Positions 21,440 to 31,066 of a stretch of DNA of 64,000 nucleotides are shown here, piece after piece (the first letter of the stretch is position 1; every line of letters starts with the position of its first letter). Source of the stretch: Fusobacterium varium (lineage in GTDB: Bacteria > Fusobacteriota > Fusobacteriia > Fusobacteriales > Fusobacteriaceae); contig LR134390.1 of the NCBI GenBank assembly GCA_900637705.1, forward strand, positions 310,001-374,000, written 5' to 3'. The position numbers and the translations under genes were made by a program. The notes below the pieces were generated by a model. It did not search any database and had not been told where the DNA came from. It worked only from the letters and a program-made list of their open reading frames with translations.

Positions 21440-22306
21440 TTATTCTTTTTTTAAATATAGTTTTGAGTATTCTCTTGGAGTCATTCCTGAATTATATTTT
21501 TTAAAAACTTTTGTAAAATAACTTGTATCATTAAATCCACAATCATAAGCTACATCAGTTATAGAGCTGTCAAAAAATTTTATTTTTTCACAAGCACATT
21601 CTATTCTATAGTGATTTAAATATTCCATAGGAGTTTTTTTAGTAATCTCCTTAAAAAATTTACAAAAATATTTTTCATTCATCTTTATTGTTTTTGCCAT
21701 ATCTTCCAATGAAATATTTTCCATATATTTTGTTTCAATAAAAAATAGAACTTTTTTTATTCGAGAAAGAGATTTTTTATTGATAGCAGAAAATTCCTTT
21801 TCTTTTATGTAAAGATTTTTTTCTTCAACTAGTCCTAAAAAATAATAAAGATTTCCATATATACGGAGTTGATATCCATTTTTTTTATCTTTCATTATTT
21901 CAAACATTTGATTAAGTATATCGTAAACTGCTCCTAATTTTTTATCAAATAATAGTTGAATCTTTTTTTTATAATGAATCAAAGCATTTAATTCAGTATT
22001 TACAAGAGAATTTTGTTGTAAAAGAGAAGAAATATCAAATACAAGGCATTCATAAGTACAATCAACAGGAATTCCAGAATGTATAGCTCCACTATTTAAG
22101 AATAGAATATCTCCAGTTTTTACTGTATATGAAACAGCATCAATTTTAATATTAAATGTTCCTGACAAGATTCTAATTATTTCATATTCTTTATGCCAAT
22201 GAGTAATCATATGATATCTAGGATGATAACTATTTACATAATAATATGCAAAAGGAAATTTTGTAGAACCATGAACCATATCTTCTTTAAACTCAATATA
22301 TTTCAT
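21440..22306 (-). CDS. AraC-family transcriptional regulator (probable fucose regulator)
   Basis: A 288-residue regulator: an N-terminal cupin-type sensor (HWHKEYEIIRILSGTF) and a C-terminal double helix-turn-helix (SLEDMAKTIKMNEKYFCKFF, then DVAYDCGFNDTSYFTKVFKK and TPREYSK). The open frame extends upstream to 22387, but the ATG at 22306 preceded by AAGGAG is the natural start. It is divergent from the fucose operon, with the two genes sharing a 270-base control region, so activation of fucU-fucA by L-fucose or L-fuculose is the likely role (inference). Confidence 0.85.
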   Translation of the reverse strand: MKYIEFKEDMVHGSTKFPFAYYYVNSYHPRYHMITHWHKEYEIIRILSGTFNIKIDAVSYTVKTGDILFLNSGAIHSGIPVDCTYECLVFDISSLLQQNSLVNTELNALIHYKKKIQLLFDKKLGAVYDILNQMFEIMKDKKNGYQLRIYGNLYYFLGLVEEKNLYIKEKEFSAINKKSLSRIKKVLFFIETKYMENISLEDMAKTIKMNEKYFCKFFKEITKKTPMEYLNHYRIECACEKIKFFDSSITDVAYDCGFNDTSYFTKVFKKYNSGMTPREYSKLYLKKE

Positions 22307-22477
22307 TTTAGATTTCTCCTTTATTTTAATAGATTTTAATATAACAATAAATTCAACTTTGATACTTAATGTTTTTAAAAATTCCAATATTTTTTAAAAG
22401 TGAAAAAATTACCACTTTTTCTTATTATATTACAAGATTAAATACAATTTCAAGTATAAAATAATAATATATTAAAA

Positions 22478-22493
22478 CATTTTCGAAAATGTA
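22478..22493. promoter_or_regulatory. Perfect 16-bp palindrome in the fucose control region
   Basis: ACATTTTCGAAAATGT reads the same on both strands and lies between the divergent AraC-type gene and fucU. Its central CG and symmetry suggest a dimer-binding operator. AraC proteins usually prefer direct repeats, so a different repressor or a catabolite regulator could be the ligand. Confidence 0.5.
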
Positions 22494-22576
22494 TAAAAAA
22501 ATATTATGATTAATTTTTTTAAAAGATATTAAAAATAAGAAAAATTGTTGTTTTTACTAAAAAGAAGGAGGTAAAA

Positions 22577-23011
22577 ATGTTAAAAAATATACCAAATATA
22601 ATTTCACCAGAATTATTAAAAATATTATCTGAAATGGGTCATAGTGATTATTTAGTTATTGCTGATGGAAATTTTCCAGCTGAATCTATAGGAAAGGAAT
22701 GTAAGGTAATAAGAATGGATGGTCATAATATTCCAGAAGTATTAGATGCAATATTAAGATTATTTCCACTTGATTCTTATGTGGCACATCCAGTTAGTTT
22801 GATGGAAGTTATGAAAGGGGATAATGTAAAGACTCCTATTTGGGATGAATATAGACTTATTGTAAAAGAATATGATACGAGAGGAGAAAATGCTTTTGAA
22901 AATATAGAAAGATTTTCATTTTATGAAAAATCTAAAAAAGCATATGCAATTATAGCAACTGGAGAAAAGGCTCTATATGCAAATATAATATTACAAAAAG
23001 GTGTTATATAA
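22577..23011 (+). CDS. fucU: L-fucose mutarotase (FucU/RbsD family)
   Basis: A 144-residue enzyme interconverting the anomers of L-fucose. Typical segments: LKILSEMGHSDYLVIADGNFP near the N-terminus and a C-terminal EKALYANIIL. The length equals that of FucU. It is the first gene of the fucose operon, with an AAGGAGG site. The context with fucP, fucI and fucA supports FucU over RbsD. Confidence 0.93.
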   Translation: MLKNIPNIISPELLKILSEMGHSDYLVIADGNFPAESIGKECKVIRMDGHNIPEVLDAILRLFPLDSYVAHPVSLMEVMKGDNVKTPIWDEYRLIVKEYDTRGENAFENIERFSFYEKSKKAYAIIATGEKALYANIILQKGVI

Positions 23012-23036
23012 CATTATTATCCAAAGGAGGAAACAT

Positions 23037-24416
23037 ATGATTGCTGAAAAGAAGGAAATAACAATAAATGGAGTTGAATGTCAAGAGCAATGTAAAGCAG
23101 ATTCAAAAGGAAGCTTAAAAGTAGTAGATAAAGAATATAGAATTGTATTTTTAATGCTGGTATCATGTTTTATTTTATGGGGACTTCTTAATAATATGAC
23201 TGATAACTTGGTTCCAGCTTTTGGTAAAATTTTCATGATGAAGGCTGTAGATTCTTCTCTTGTACAATTTGCTTTTTATGGAGCTTATGCAGTATTAGCT
23301 ATTCCAGCAGCACTTATTATAAAAAAATATTCATTCAGACATGGAGTATTGATAGGATTGGGATTGTATGTAATAGGGGCTTTAGGGTATATACCAGCTA
23401 CTTTATTTCAAAATTATAATATATTTTTAGTATCAATTTTTATACTTGCAGGAGGACTTTCTATATTAGAAACAACTTGTAATCCATATGTTATATCATT
23501 AGGAAGCGAAGAAACAAGTATAAGGAGAATAAATTATGCTCAGGCTTTTAACCCTTTAGGGTCTTTAATGGGATTGTTTATAGCAAAATATATGATTCTT
23601 GGACATTTAAATTCAGCTACATATGAAGACAGAATAAAAATGGATCCTATGAAACTGGAAACTATCAGACAGGGAGAATTGATTTGGGTATGTATACCTT
23701 ATGTTGCTTTGATAGCAGTGGCAATGGTAATATGGATATTTTTTCTAAGAAGTAAATCTACAATAAAAGATGATGGAGAAGAACTTAATTTTATAGAATC
23801 GATGAAAAAATTATTAAAAAACAAAATATATGTCTTTGGAGTTATAAGCCAGTTTTTCTATGTGGGAATGCAGATAGCTGTTTGGACATGGATGACAAAA
23901 TATGTAATGACTCTAAAAAGTGTAAATGAAGCAGAAGCAGTAGAAATATATATTATAGCTATGGTAGTTTTCATAGGTATGCGTTGGATATGTACTTATT
24001 TCATGAAAATGTTTATGCCAGCTAGATTAATGTCATTGATAGCAATAATTGGTATTATAGTAACTTTAGGAACAATATATCTGCCAGCTGACTATGCAAT
24101 AATTTGTTTAATATTGATTTCAGGATGTATGTCACTTATGTTTCCGACTATATACGGAATAGCTCTTAAAGGATTAGGAGAAGAGGTAAAACTTGGAGCA
24201 GCTGGTCTTATAATGGCAATATTAGGAGGAGCATTAATAACACCATATATGGGAAGAACTATTGATAATGGAACATTTGCTTCTTTGGCTCCTATGTATA
24301 AAGGTGTAGAAGCAGCAGTAAGAACGAGTTATTATGTGCCATTGATTTGTTTTGTAGTAATTCTTTTATACGGAATAGCAAATAGTAAAAAAAATAAAAT
24401 AAAAATAGTAATATGA
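23037..24416 (+). CDS. fucP: L-fucose:H+ symporter (MFS, FHS family)
   Basis: A 459-residue, twelve-helix major-facilitator permease. The segment LWGLLNNMTDNLVPAFGKIF in helix 1 and the ETTCNPYVISLG and NYAQAFNPLG regions are signatures of the fucose/glucose/galactose symporter group. The ATG at 23037 follows CCAAAGGAGG; an upstream in-frame extension overlaps fucU and is not needed. A roughly 35-residue cytoplasmic N-terminal extension is longer than in E. coli FucP. Confidence 0.92.
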   Translation: MIAEKKEITINGVECQEQCKADSKGSLKVVDKEYRIVFLMLVSCFILWGLLNNMTDNLVPAFGKIFMMKAVDSSLVQFAFYGAYAVLAIPAALIIKKYSFRHGVLIGLGLYVIGALGYIPATLFQNYNIFLVSIFILAGGLSILETTCNPYVISLGSEETSIRRINYAQAFNPLGSLMGLFIAKYMILGHLNSATYEDRIKMDPMKLETIRQGELIWVCIPYVALIAVAMVIWIFFLRSKSTIKDDGEELNFIESMKKLLKNKIYVFGVISQFFYVGMQIAVWTWMTKYVMTLKSVNEAEAVEIYIIAMVVFIGMRWICTYFMKMFMPARLMSLIAIIGIIVTLGTIYLPADYAIICLILISGCMSLMFPTIYGIALKGLGEEVKLGAAGLIMAILGGALITPYMGRTIDNGTFASLAPMYKGVEAAVRTSYYVPLICFVVILLYGIANSKKNKIKIVI

Positions 24417-24429
24417 AAAGGAGTTAAAA

Positions 24430-25577
24430 ATGGTAAATAGAATTGTATTAAATAATATATCTTATCATGGAGCAGGAGCTATAAAAGTTATACCAGATGA
24501 AGTGAAAGGAAGAGGATTAAAAAAAGCATTTGTATGTTCAGATCCAGATTTAGTTAAACTTGGAATAACTGGAAAAGTAACTTCTATATTAGAAGCAGAA
24601 GGATTATCTTATGAATTATATTCAAATATAAAGCCAAATCCAACTATAGAGAATGTAAAAGATGGAGTAGTGGCTTTTAAAAACTCAGGAGCAGATTATA
24701 TTATTTCTATAGGTGGAGGTTCATCCATGGATACAGCCAAAGCTATTGGAATAATAATTACAAACCCAGAATTTGAAGATGTAAGAAGCTTAGAAGGGTG
24801 TGCAGCAACTAAAAATCCAGCAGTACCAACAATTGCTATAGCAACTACAGCTGGAACAGCAGCAGAGGTTACAATTAACTATGTTATAACTGATGTAGAA
24901 AAAGAAAGAAAATTTGTATGTGTAGATCCTCATGACATGGCTATTATAGCAATATTAGATCCTGAAATGATGTCTTCTATGCCAAAAGGATTGACAGCTG
25001 CAACTGGAATGGATGCTTTGACACATGCAATAGAGGGATATATAACAAAAGCAGCATGGGAAATGACAGATATGTTTCATATAAAAGCTATTGAATTAAT
25101 AGCAAAGCATCTTAAAGGAGCAGTAGAAAATACACCAGAGGGAAGAGAAGGAATGGCACTAGCACAATACATAGCAGGAATGGGATTCTCAAATGTAGGA
25201 TTAGGAATAGTTCACTCTATGGCACACCCTTTAGGAGCTTTATACGATACTCCTCATGGAATAGCAAATGCAATAATACTTCCAACAGTAATGGAATATA
25301 ATGCTTCTTATACTGGAGAAAAATATAGAGAAATAGCAAGAGCATTTGGAGTGGAAGAATTAGAAAAATGTCTCAGGAAGAATATAGAACAGCAGCAATT
25401 CAAGCAGTTAAAAAACTATCTAAAGAGATTGGAATACCAACAGATTTAAAAGAAATAGTAAAAGAAGAGGATTTAGAGTTCTTATCTGAATCAGCATTTA
25501 ATGATGTATGTACTGGTGGAAATCCAAGAGAAACTTCTTCTGAAGAAATAAAGAGATTATACGAATCGTTAATATAG
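24430..25577 (+). CDS. fucO: Lactaldehyde reductase (iron-dependent alcohol dehydrogenase), frame broken by one missing base
   Basis: FucO reduces L-lactaldehyde, a fucose breakdown product, to L-1,2-propanediol. The first frame contains GGGSSMDTAKAIG (NAD-binding), TTAGTAAEVT and the metal-binding GMDALTHAIEGY and HSMAHPLGALYDTPHG. The C-terminus, from MSQEEYRTAA to RLYESLI, lies in the next frame. One A added at 25364-25368 restores about 382 residues, the same length as E. coli FucO. Metal ligands are complete. It is in the fucose operon between fucP and the kinase gene. Confidence 0.9.
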
Positions 25578-25589
25578 TGGAGGGATAGT

Positions 25590-27000
25590 ATGAAATGTTC
25601 GTTAGCATTTGATATGGGAGCAACTTCTATCCGAGGTATATTAGGGTATGTTGAAAATGGAAAACTTGTAACGGAGGAGATTTTAAGATTTTCACATGAT
25701 AGGGTGAAAATAGATGAACGTAGCCGTTGGGATTGGGAAAAAATAATTAATAATATTTCTGAAACAATATTTAAATATAAAGACAAAATAGAAAGTGTAG
25801 GAATAGATACTTGGGGTGTAGACTTTGGAATACTAGATATACATGGAAATTTAATAGAAAATCCTATTTCATACAGAGATCCTAAAAATGTAATTGGATA
25901 TGAAACAGCACAGAAAAAAATGTCTTTAGAAAATATTTTCATGGCTACAGGAAATCAGATTATGTCTATAAATACTCTTTTTCAGATTTTAGCATTAAAA
26001 TCTCAGAACGAAAAATCTTATGAAAAAATAGATAAGATATTAATGATACCAGATTTAGTAAATTTTATTCTTTGTGGGAAAAAATATTCAGAAGCTACAA
26101 TATCTTCTACAAGCCAGTTGTTCAATTTGGAAAAGAATGAATTTAGTAATGAAATATTAGAAAAATTTAATATACCAAGTAATTTCTTTGCTCCAGTAAT
26201 AGAGCAAGGAGATATTCTTGGAACATTAAAGGAATCAAAAATAGAAAAATTAAGAGAATTAAATATACCAGTTATATCAGTTGCTTCTCATGATACTGCA
26301 AGTGCAGCTCTATTAACAAAGGCATTTACTGATTCAGAATCACTATTTTTGTCATGTGGAACATGGTCATTAATAGGATGTGTAACAGAAAAACCAATAA
26401 TAACAAAGGAAGCTTTCAAAAATTCTTTAACAAATGAAACTGGGTATGGAAATTCAAATATGTTTTTTACTAATATAACTGGATTATATTTGTTAGAAAA
26501 ATTAAAATTACAGTTAGAAAAAAAAGAACAAAGAGAAATTAGTTTTGAAGAAATAAATAATTATATAAAGAGCAACGAGAAAAAAATTCCATATATAGAT
26601 GTGGGATTACCAGTATTTCAAGGGGATGAATTTGATGTAATGTATGAAATCAATAAAATTATTGATAAAAATTTAGAAAATCCTTTTGACTATTTTACTC
26701 TTATATATAAAAGTTTAGCAAAAAAATATAATGAAGTAATAAAAGATATAAAAAATATAACCAAAAGAAGTTTTAAAAGAATTCATGTAATAGGGGGAGG
26801 AGCTAAATCTGAACTACTGTGTCAAATGATAGCTGATTATAGAGCTGGAAATAATAGCAGGGCCATTTGAAGCTACTGCCTATGGAAATATTTTGATACA
26901 GCAAAGAGCATTAGGAAAAATAAAATCTATTGAAGAAGGATTTGAACTGATAAGTAAGTCTGCAAAAGTATATAATTATAAACCAAAAAATAAATTTTAG
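25590..27000 (+). CDS. rhaB: FGGY carbohydrate kinase, rhamnulokinase-like (probable L-fuculokinase role), frame broken near C-terminus
   Basis: An FGGY-family sugar kinase of about 470 residues. MGATSIRGILG is the N-terminal phosphate-binding loop; GIDTWGVDFGILD, YRDPKN, SVASHDTASAA and HVIGGGAKSELLCQMIAD are family motifs. It resembles rhamnulokinase (RhaB) more than E. coli FucK, but its place between fucO and fucI argues that it phosphorylates L-fuculose. The frame breaks after DYRAG at about 26850; the tail IAGPFEATAYGNI is in another frame. Adding two A to the run at 26849-26851, or removing one nearby base, repairs it. Confidence 0.8.
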
Positions 27001-27012
27001 GAGGAGTAAAAT

Positions 27013-28788
27013 ATGAATCATCCAAAAATAGGAATAAGACCAACAATAGATGGAAGAAGAGGACCGTTAAAAGTTAGAGAATCATTAGAAGAGCAAACAA
27101 TGAATATGGCTAGAGCAGCAGCAAAATTGTTTACAGATAATTTAAGATATTCTGACGGAACTCCAGTGGAAGTAGTAATAGCAGATACAACAATTGGACG
27201 TGTACCAGAGGCAGCAGCTTGTGCAGAGAAATTTAAACGTAAAAATGTTGCAGTGACTTTAACTGTAACACCATGTTGGTGCTATGGTTCTGAAACAATG
27301 GATATGGACAGAATGACTATTAAAGGAGTATGGGGATTCAATGGAACTGAAAGACCAGGAGCAGTATATTTAGCAGCTGTTTTAGCAGGTCATGCACAAA
27401 AAGGACTTCCAGCATTTGGAATATATGGACATGAAGTGCAAGATGCAGATGACACTTCTATTCCGAATGATGTAGAAGAAAAATTATTGAGATTTGGGCG
27501 TGCTGCTTTAGCTGCTGCTCAAATGAGAGGACAAAGCTATTTACAGATAGGTTCTATATGTATGGGGATTGCAGGTTCTATAATTGATCCAAATTTTATT
27601 GAGGAATACTTAGGAATGAGAGTAGAATCAGTGGATGAAGTAGAAATAATAAGAAGAATGACAGAGGGTGTATACGACCACGAAGAGTTTGAAAGAGCAT
27701 TAGCATGGACTAAAAAACATTGTATAGAAGGATTTGATAAAAACCCTGAAAATATGCAGAACCCTCGTGAAATAAAAGATGAACAATGGGAATTTGTTGT
27801 AAAAATGATGATAATAGTTAGAGATTTAATGAAAGGAAATGATAATCTTCCAGAGGGATGTGAAGAAGAAAGATGTGGTCATAATGCTATTGCAGCAGGA
27901 TTTCAAGGTCAAAGACAATGGACAGATTTCTATCCAAATGGAGATTATGCAGAGGCACTTCTTAACTCAAGTTTTGACTGGAATGGAGTTCGTGAACCGA
28001 TTATATTAGCAACAGAAAATGATACTCTAAATGGTTTGGGAATGTTGTTTCAAAAATTACTGACTAATAGAGCTGTACTTTTCTCAGATGTTAGAACTTA
28101 CTGGAGTGGAGAGGCTGTTAAACGTGTAACTGGCTATGATTTGGAAGGGGTTGCAAAAGAGGCTGACGGATTTCTACATTTAATAAATTCAGGAGCATCA
28201 GCAATTGATTATACAGCACAGGCAGTAGATAAAGATGGAAATAGATGTATCAAAACATTTTATGAAATGACTCAGGAAGATGCAGATAATTGTTTGAAAG
28301 CTACAACATGGAATCCAGCAGATCTAGGGTATTTTAGAGGTGGAGGATATTCTTCAAGATTCCTTACAGATGCAGAAATGCCAATGACAATGGTTAGATT
28401 AAATCTTGTAAAAGGGTTGGGACCAGTACTACAGATAGCTGAAGGATACAGTGTAAATCTTCCACATGAAGTAACTGAAAAATTATGGAAAAGAACAGAT
28501 TATACATGGCCTTGTACTTGGTTTGCACCTATTTGTAATGGAGAAAACGGAATGTTTAAAACTGCATATGATGTTATGAATAACTGGGGAGCAAATCATG
28601 GAGCAATAGTTTATGGTCATATTGGAGCAGATATGATAACTCTAGCTTCAATACTTAGAATACCAGTAGCAGCCCACAATGTACCAGAAGATAAAATCTT
28701 TAGACCTGCTTGCTGGAATGCATTTGGAATGGATAAAGAAGGACAGGACTTTAGAGCTTGTAAAACTTATGGACCACTTTTTAAATAA
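27013..28788 (+). CDS. fucI: L-fucose isomerase
   Basis: A 591-residue manganese-dependent ketol isomerase converting L-fucose to L-fuculose. The whole chain matches FucI size and pattern, from the N-terminal [20 protein letters not shown] to the C-terminal [19 protein letters not shown]. Conserved active-site neighbourhoods [11 protein letters not shown] and the glycine-rich [10 protein letters not shown] are visible. A GGAGGAG site precedes it. It is in the middle of the operon, directly before fucA. Confidence 0.97.
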   Translation: MNHPKIGIRPTIDGRRGPLKVRESLEEQTMNMARAAAKLFTDNLRYSDGTPVEVVIADTTIGRVPEAAACAEKFKRKNVAVTLTVTPCWCYGSETMDMDRMTIKGVWGFNGTERPGAVYLAAVLAGHAQKGLPAFGIYGHEVQDADDTSIPNDVEEKLLRFGRAALAAAQMRGQSYLQIGSICMGIAGSIIDPNFIEEYLGMRVESVDEVEIIRRMTEGVYDHEEFERALAWTKKHCIEGFDKNPENMQNPREIKDEQWEFVVKMMIIVRDLMKGNDNLPEGCEEERCGHNAIAAGFQGQRQWTDFYPNGDYAEALLNSSFDWNGVREPIILATENDTLNGLGMLFQKLLTNRAVLFSDVRTYWSGEAVKRVTGYDLEGVAKEADGFLHLINSGASAIDYTAQAVDKDGNRCIKTFYEMTQEDADNCLKATTWNPADLGYFRGGGYSSRFLTDAEMPMTMVRLNLVKGLGPVLQIAEGYSVNLPHEVTEKLWKRTDYTWPCTWFAPICNGENGMFKTAYDVMNNWGANHGAIVYGHIGADMITLASILRIPVAAHNVPEDKIFRPACWNAFGMDKEGQDFRACKTYGPLFK

Positions 28789-28806
28789 AACAAAGGAGAT
28801 ATAAAA

Positions 28807-29457
28807 ATGTTAATGATAAAAGCACGTGAAGAAATAGTAAAATATGGAAAAAAATTAGTAACAAGTAATTTAACAAAAGGAACTGGTGGAAATTTAAGTG
28901 TATTTGACAGAGAAAATGGTTATATGGCTATTACTCCATCAGGAATAGATTTTTTTGAGATTACACCAGAAGATATTGTTATATTGGACTTAGATGGGAA
29001 AATAGTTGAAGGAACAAGAAATCCATCAAGTGAGTGGGAGATGCACCTTCTTCAATATAAAACAAGAACAGATATTGATGCTGTAATACATGCTCATACT
29101 ACATATGCAACTGTTTTGGCTTGTTTACATCTTGATCTTCCAGCAACTCATTATATGATAGCAGTAGCAGGAAAAGATGTAAAATGTGCTAAATATGCAA
29201 CTTATGGAAGTCATGAATTAGCAGTTAATGCAACTGAATCTATGAAAGATCGTAAAGCAGTTATTCTTGCGAATCATGGAATATTAGCAGGAGCAAATGA
29301 TTTGTTGAATGCTTTTAATATTATAGAGGAAATAGAATATTGTTCACAAATTTATTATATGGCAAAAAGTATAGGAGAACCAATTATTTTACCAAATGAA
29401 GAAATGGAACTAATGGCAGAGAAGTTTAAGGAATATGGTCAAAGAAGAGAAAAATAA
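28807..29457 (+). CDS. fucA: L-fuculose-1-phosphate aldolase
   Basis: A 216-residue class II aldolase splitting L-fuculose-1-phosphate into DHAP and L-lactaldehyde. Substrate-binding TKGTGGNLS, the catalytic glutamate in SSEWEMHL and zinc histidines in HAHTTYATVLA and NHGILAGA are visible. It is the last gene of the fucose operon and is followed by a hairpin terminator. Product lactaldehyde is the substrate of FucO encoded upstream. Confidence 0.95.
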   Translation: MLMIKAREEIVKYGKKLVTSNLTKGTGGNLSVFDRENGYMAITPSGIDFFEITPEDIVILDLDGKIVEGTRNPSSEWEMHLLQYKTRTDIDAVIHAHTTYATVLACLHLDLPATHYMIAVAGKDVKCAKYATYGSHELAVNATESMKDRKAVILANHGILAGANDLLNAFNIIEEIEYCSQIYYMAKSIGEPIILPNEEMELMAEKFKEYGQRREK

Positions 29458-29476
29458 ATGCTATAAGAAAGGAAGG

Positions 29477-29503
29477 AGTAGTCTTTTTAGACTGCTCTTT
29501 TTA
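29477..29503 (+). terminator. Terminator after fucA
   Basis: AGTAGTCT at 29477-29484 pairs with AGACTGCT at 29489-29496 (one G-U pair) across a TTTT loop, followed by TCTTTTT. It closes the fucose operon. Confidence 0.8.
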
Positions 29504-29544
29504 GCTGTATAGAAAAACTATTTGCTAAGTGAATAGTATCAAAA

Positions 29545-29958
29545 AGCCAGAAGGCTATGCTTCAAAAATAAAAGCTCCTTTGATATAATTAATTAGGTTT
29601 GTCAACCAATTAAATATCAAAGGAGAACATAAAATGTATGACAATAACATTCTATCACATACTAATGATATTTGATAAATATGCAAATTTAAAATATAAA
29701 TATGATAATAGACATTTTTGGCATAGAGGATATTATACGGAAAAATAAAGAAAAGATTGCACAATATATAAGGGAATAGTTACAAGAAGATATAGCAGTA
29801 TATAAATCCTTTTGGAGAAAAAACTAACTAAAGGACACTAGCTATTTAAGTAGTTGAATGAAGAATTACGTGGTTGGCAAAAATTCAGTAAGGCTTAATC
29901 TAAGCTAGTACCATGTCTTTATAAGATGGAGCAAACCACCACTTGAAGAGGTGGTTTG
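29545..29958 (+). mobile_element. Decayed IS200/IS605-type insertion sequence
   Basis: The remnant keeps the landmarks of an IS200 element around a deleted transposase gene. A small left-end hairpin (AGCC-AGAA-GGCT, 29545-29556) is followed by a large stem-loop with arms CTCCTTTGATAT at 29575-29586 and its complement at 29614-29625. The right arm contains the AAGGAG ribosome binding site of the transposase. At the far end, CAAACCACC at 29932-29940 pairs with 29950-29958, a right-end hairpin. IS200-type ends are hairpins rather than inverted repeats, so exact boundaries are uncertain by tens of bases. Confidence 0.72.
29634..29830 (+). pseudogene. tnpA: Remnant of IS200-type TnpA transposase
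   Basis: The ATG at 29634 opens with MYDNNILSHT, the usual start of this transposase group. Most of the N-terminal half is missing. After an in-frame gap the sequence resumes as KYANLKYKYDNRHFWHRGYY, which matches the region around the conserved W-RGYY of IS200 TnpA. It is then interrupted by further stops and frame changes through IAQYI and a final FWRKN. The protein cannot be functional. Confidence 0.72.
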
Positions 29959-30032
29959 TGATTAGTATAGAAAAATAAAGAGGCTTGTAGAAATTAGTAA
30001 AATAAATTAATAATTTGCAGCAGTCTTTTTTA

Positions 30033-30806
30033 TTAAATAATACTTTTTATATTTAAATTTTCTAATTCTTTTGAAATTGATAATGAATGTTCTTTTAAAA
30101 GATTTTTTATTTTTAAAATTTCTTCTTGATTAGCTCTAAAAATTGGCAGACTGACACCAATAGCAGCATTTATTTTATTATTTATTATTATAGGAACAGC
30201 TATGCAGCATGCGTCAGAAGTAACCTCACCAAATTCTTCAGCAAATTTATTAATTTTAGCTTTCTTTACAATTTCAAGTAGTTCTTCTATATCTGTGACA
30301 GTATTTTCTGTAAATTGATTCATTCCATTGGAATATAAATTTCTTATTTCTTCTTCTGAATATTCGCAGAGAAGTACTCTTCCAAGTCCTGTACAATATA
30401 AAGGAAGATTTCTTCCAATAGAGGACATTAACTTTATAGGGAGAGAGCATTCAACTTTTGTTAAATAAAGAACTTCATTATTGTGATTTATTCCTATTTG
30501 ACAAGTTTCATTACATTGAGCAACTATTGATCTCATATGGGACTTTATAATTTCAAGACCATTTACATTTTCTAAATAAGCTTGCCCTACCTGAAAAGTA
30601 GCTAAACCAATAGAATAAGTTTGGGAAATAGGATCTAAAACTAGAAATTCAAGTTCAACTAAAGTTTTTAAAATTGGGGATAAAGTACTTTTAGGCATAT
30701 TAGTTAATTTTGAAATACTTGAAAAATTTAATTTATCAGAATTTTTAGCTATAATTTTTAAAATATTAGTGACCCTCTCTGTAGGATTATGTAATAAAGT
30801 TTCCAT
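30033..30806 (-). CDS. IclR-family transcriptional regulator (probable uronate repressor)
   Basis: A 257-residue regulator with an N-terminal winged helix (FSSISKLTNMPKSTLSPILKTL) and a C-terminal GAF-like effector domain (VAQCNETCQIGI, GLGRVLLCEYSEEEI, and SDACCIAVPI with conserved Cys/Ala pattern). IclR members such as KdgR control pectin and uronate catabolism. It diverges from the TRAP-kdu operon and a perfect palindrome lies over the operon's predicted start, so it is the likely repressor (inference). The start is the first ATG, with a weak GA-rich site. Confidence 0.88.
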   Translation of the reverse strand: METLLHNPTERVTNILKIIAKNSDKLNFSSISKLTNMPKSTLSPILKTLVELEFLVLDPISQTYSIGLATFQVGQAYLENVNGLEIIKSHMRSIVAQCNETCQIGINHNNEVLYLTKVECSLPIKLMSSIGRNLPLYCTGLGRVLLCEYSEEEIRNLYSNGMNQFTENTVTDIEELLEIVKKAKINKFAEEFGEVTSDACCIAVPIIINNKINAAIGVSLPIFRANQEEILKIKNLLKEHSLSISKELENLNIKSII

Positions 30807-30962
30807 CTTTTCCTTCTTTCTTAAAAATAATTCTATTTAATATCTTAACAAAAAAAATAAGAAAAAGCTATTAAAATTTAAAGTCTGAAAATATATGTAG
30901 AATTTTTGTATTTTTATAGAACTTAAAATTCGCAATATGGTAATAAAAAATAAAAATAATAC

Positions 30963-30991
30963 TTGACTTATTAAAAAACTTAGAGTATATT
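30963..30991 (+). promoter_or_regulatory. Promoter of the TRAP-kdu operon
   Basis: TTGACT at 30963-30968 and TATATT at 30986-30991 with exactly 17 bases between them form a good sigma-70-type promoter. The transcription start would fall at about 30998, at the left edge of the palindrome at 31001. Confidence 0.75.
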
Positions 30992-31000
30992 TTATTTATA

Positions 31001-31028
31001 CTTATTTACGAACTAGTTCGTAAATAAG
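31001..31028. promoter_or_regulatory. Perfect 28-bp palindromic operator, probable IclR site
   Basis: Each half reads CTTATTTACGAACT, and the second half is its exact reverse complement, centred between 31014 and 31015. It covers the predicted transcription start region of dctP and would block initiation or early elongation when occupied. The divergent IclR gene encodes the most likely protein. Confidence 0.8.
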
Positions 31029-31066
31029 AACAAAATTAAAAAAATAAATTTAGAGGGGGCTCACAA

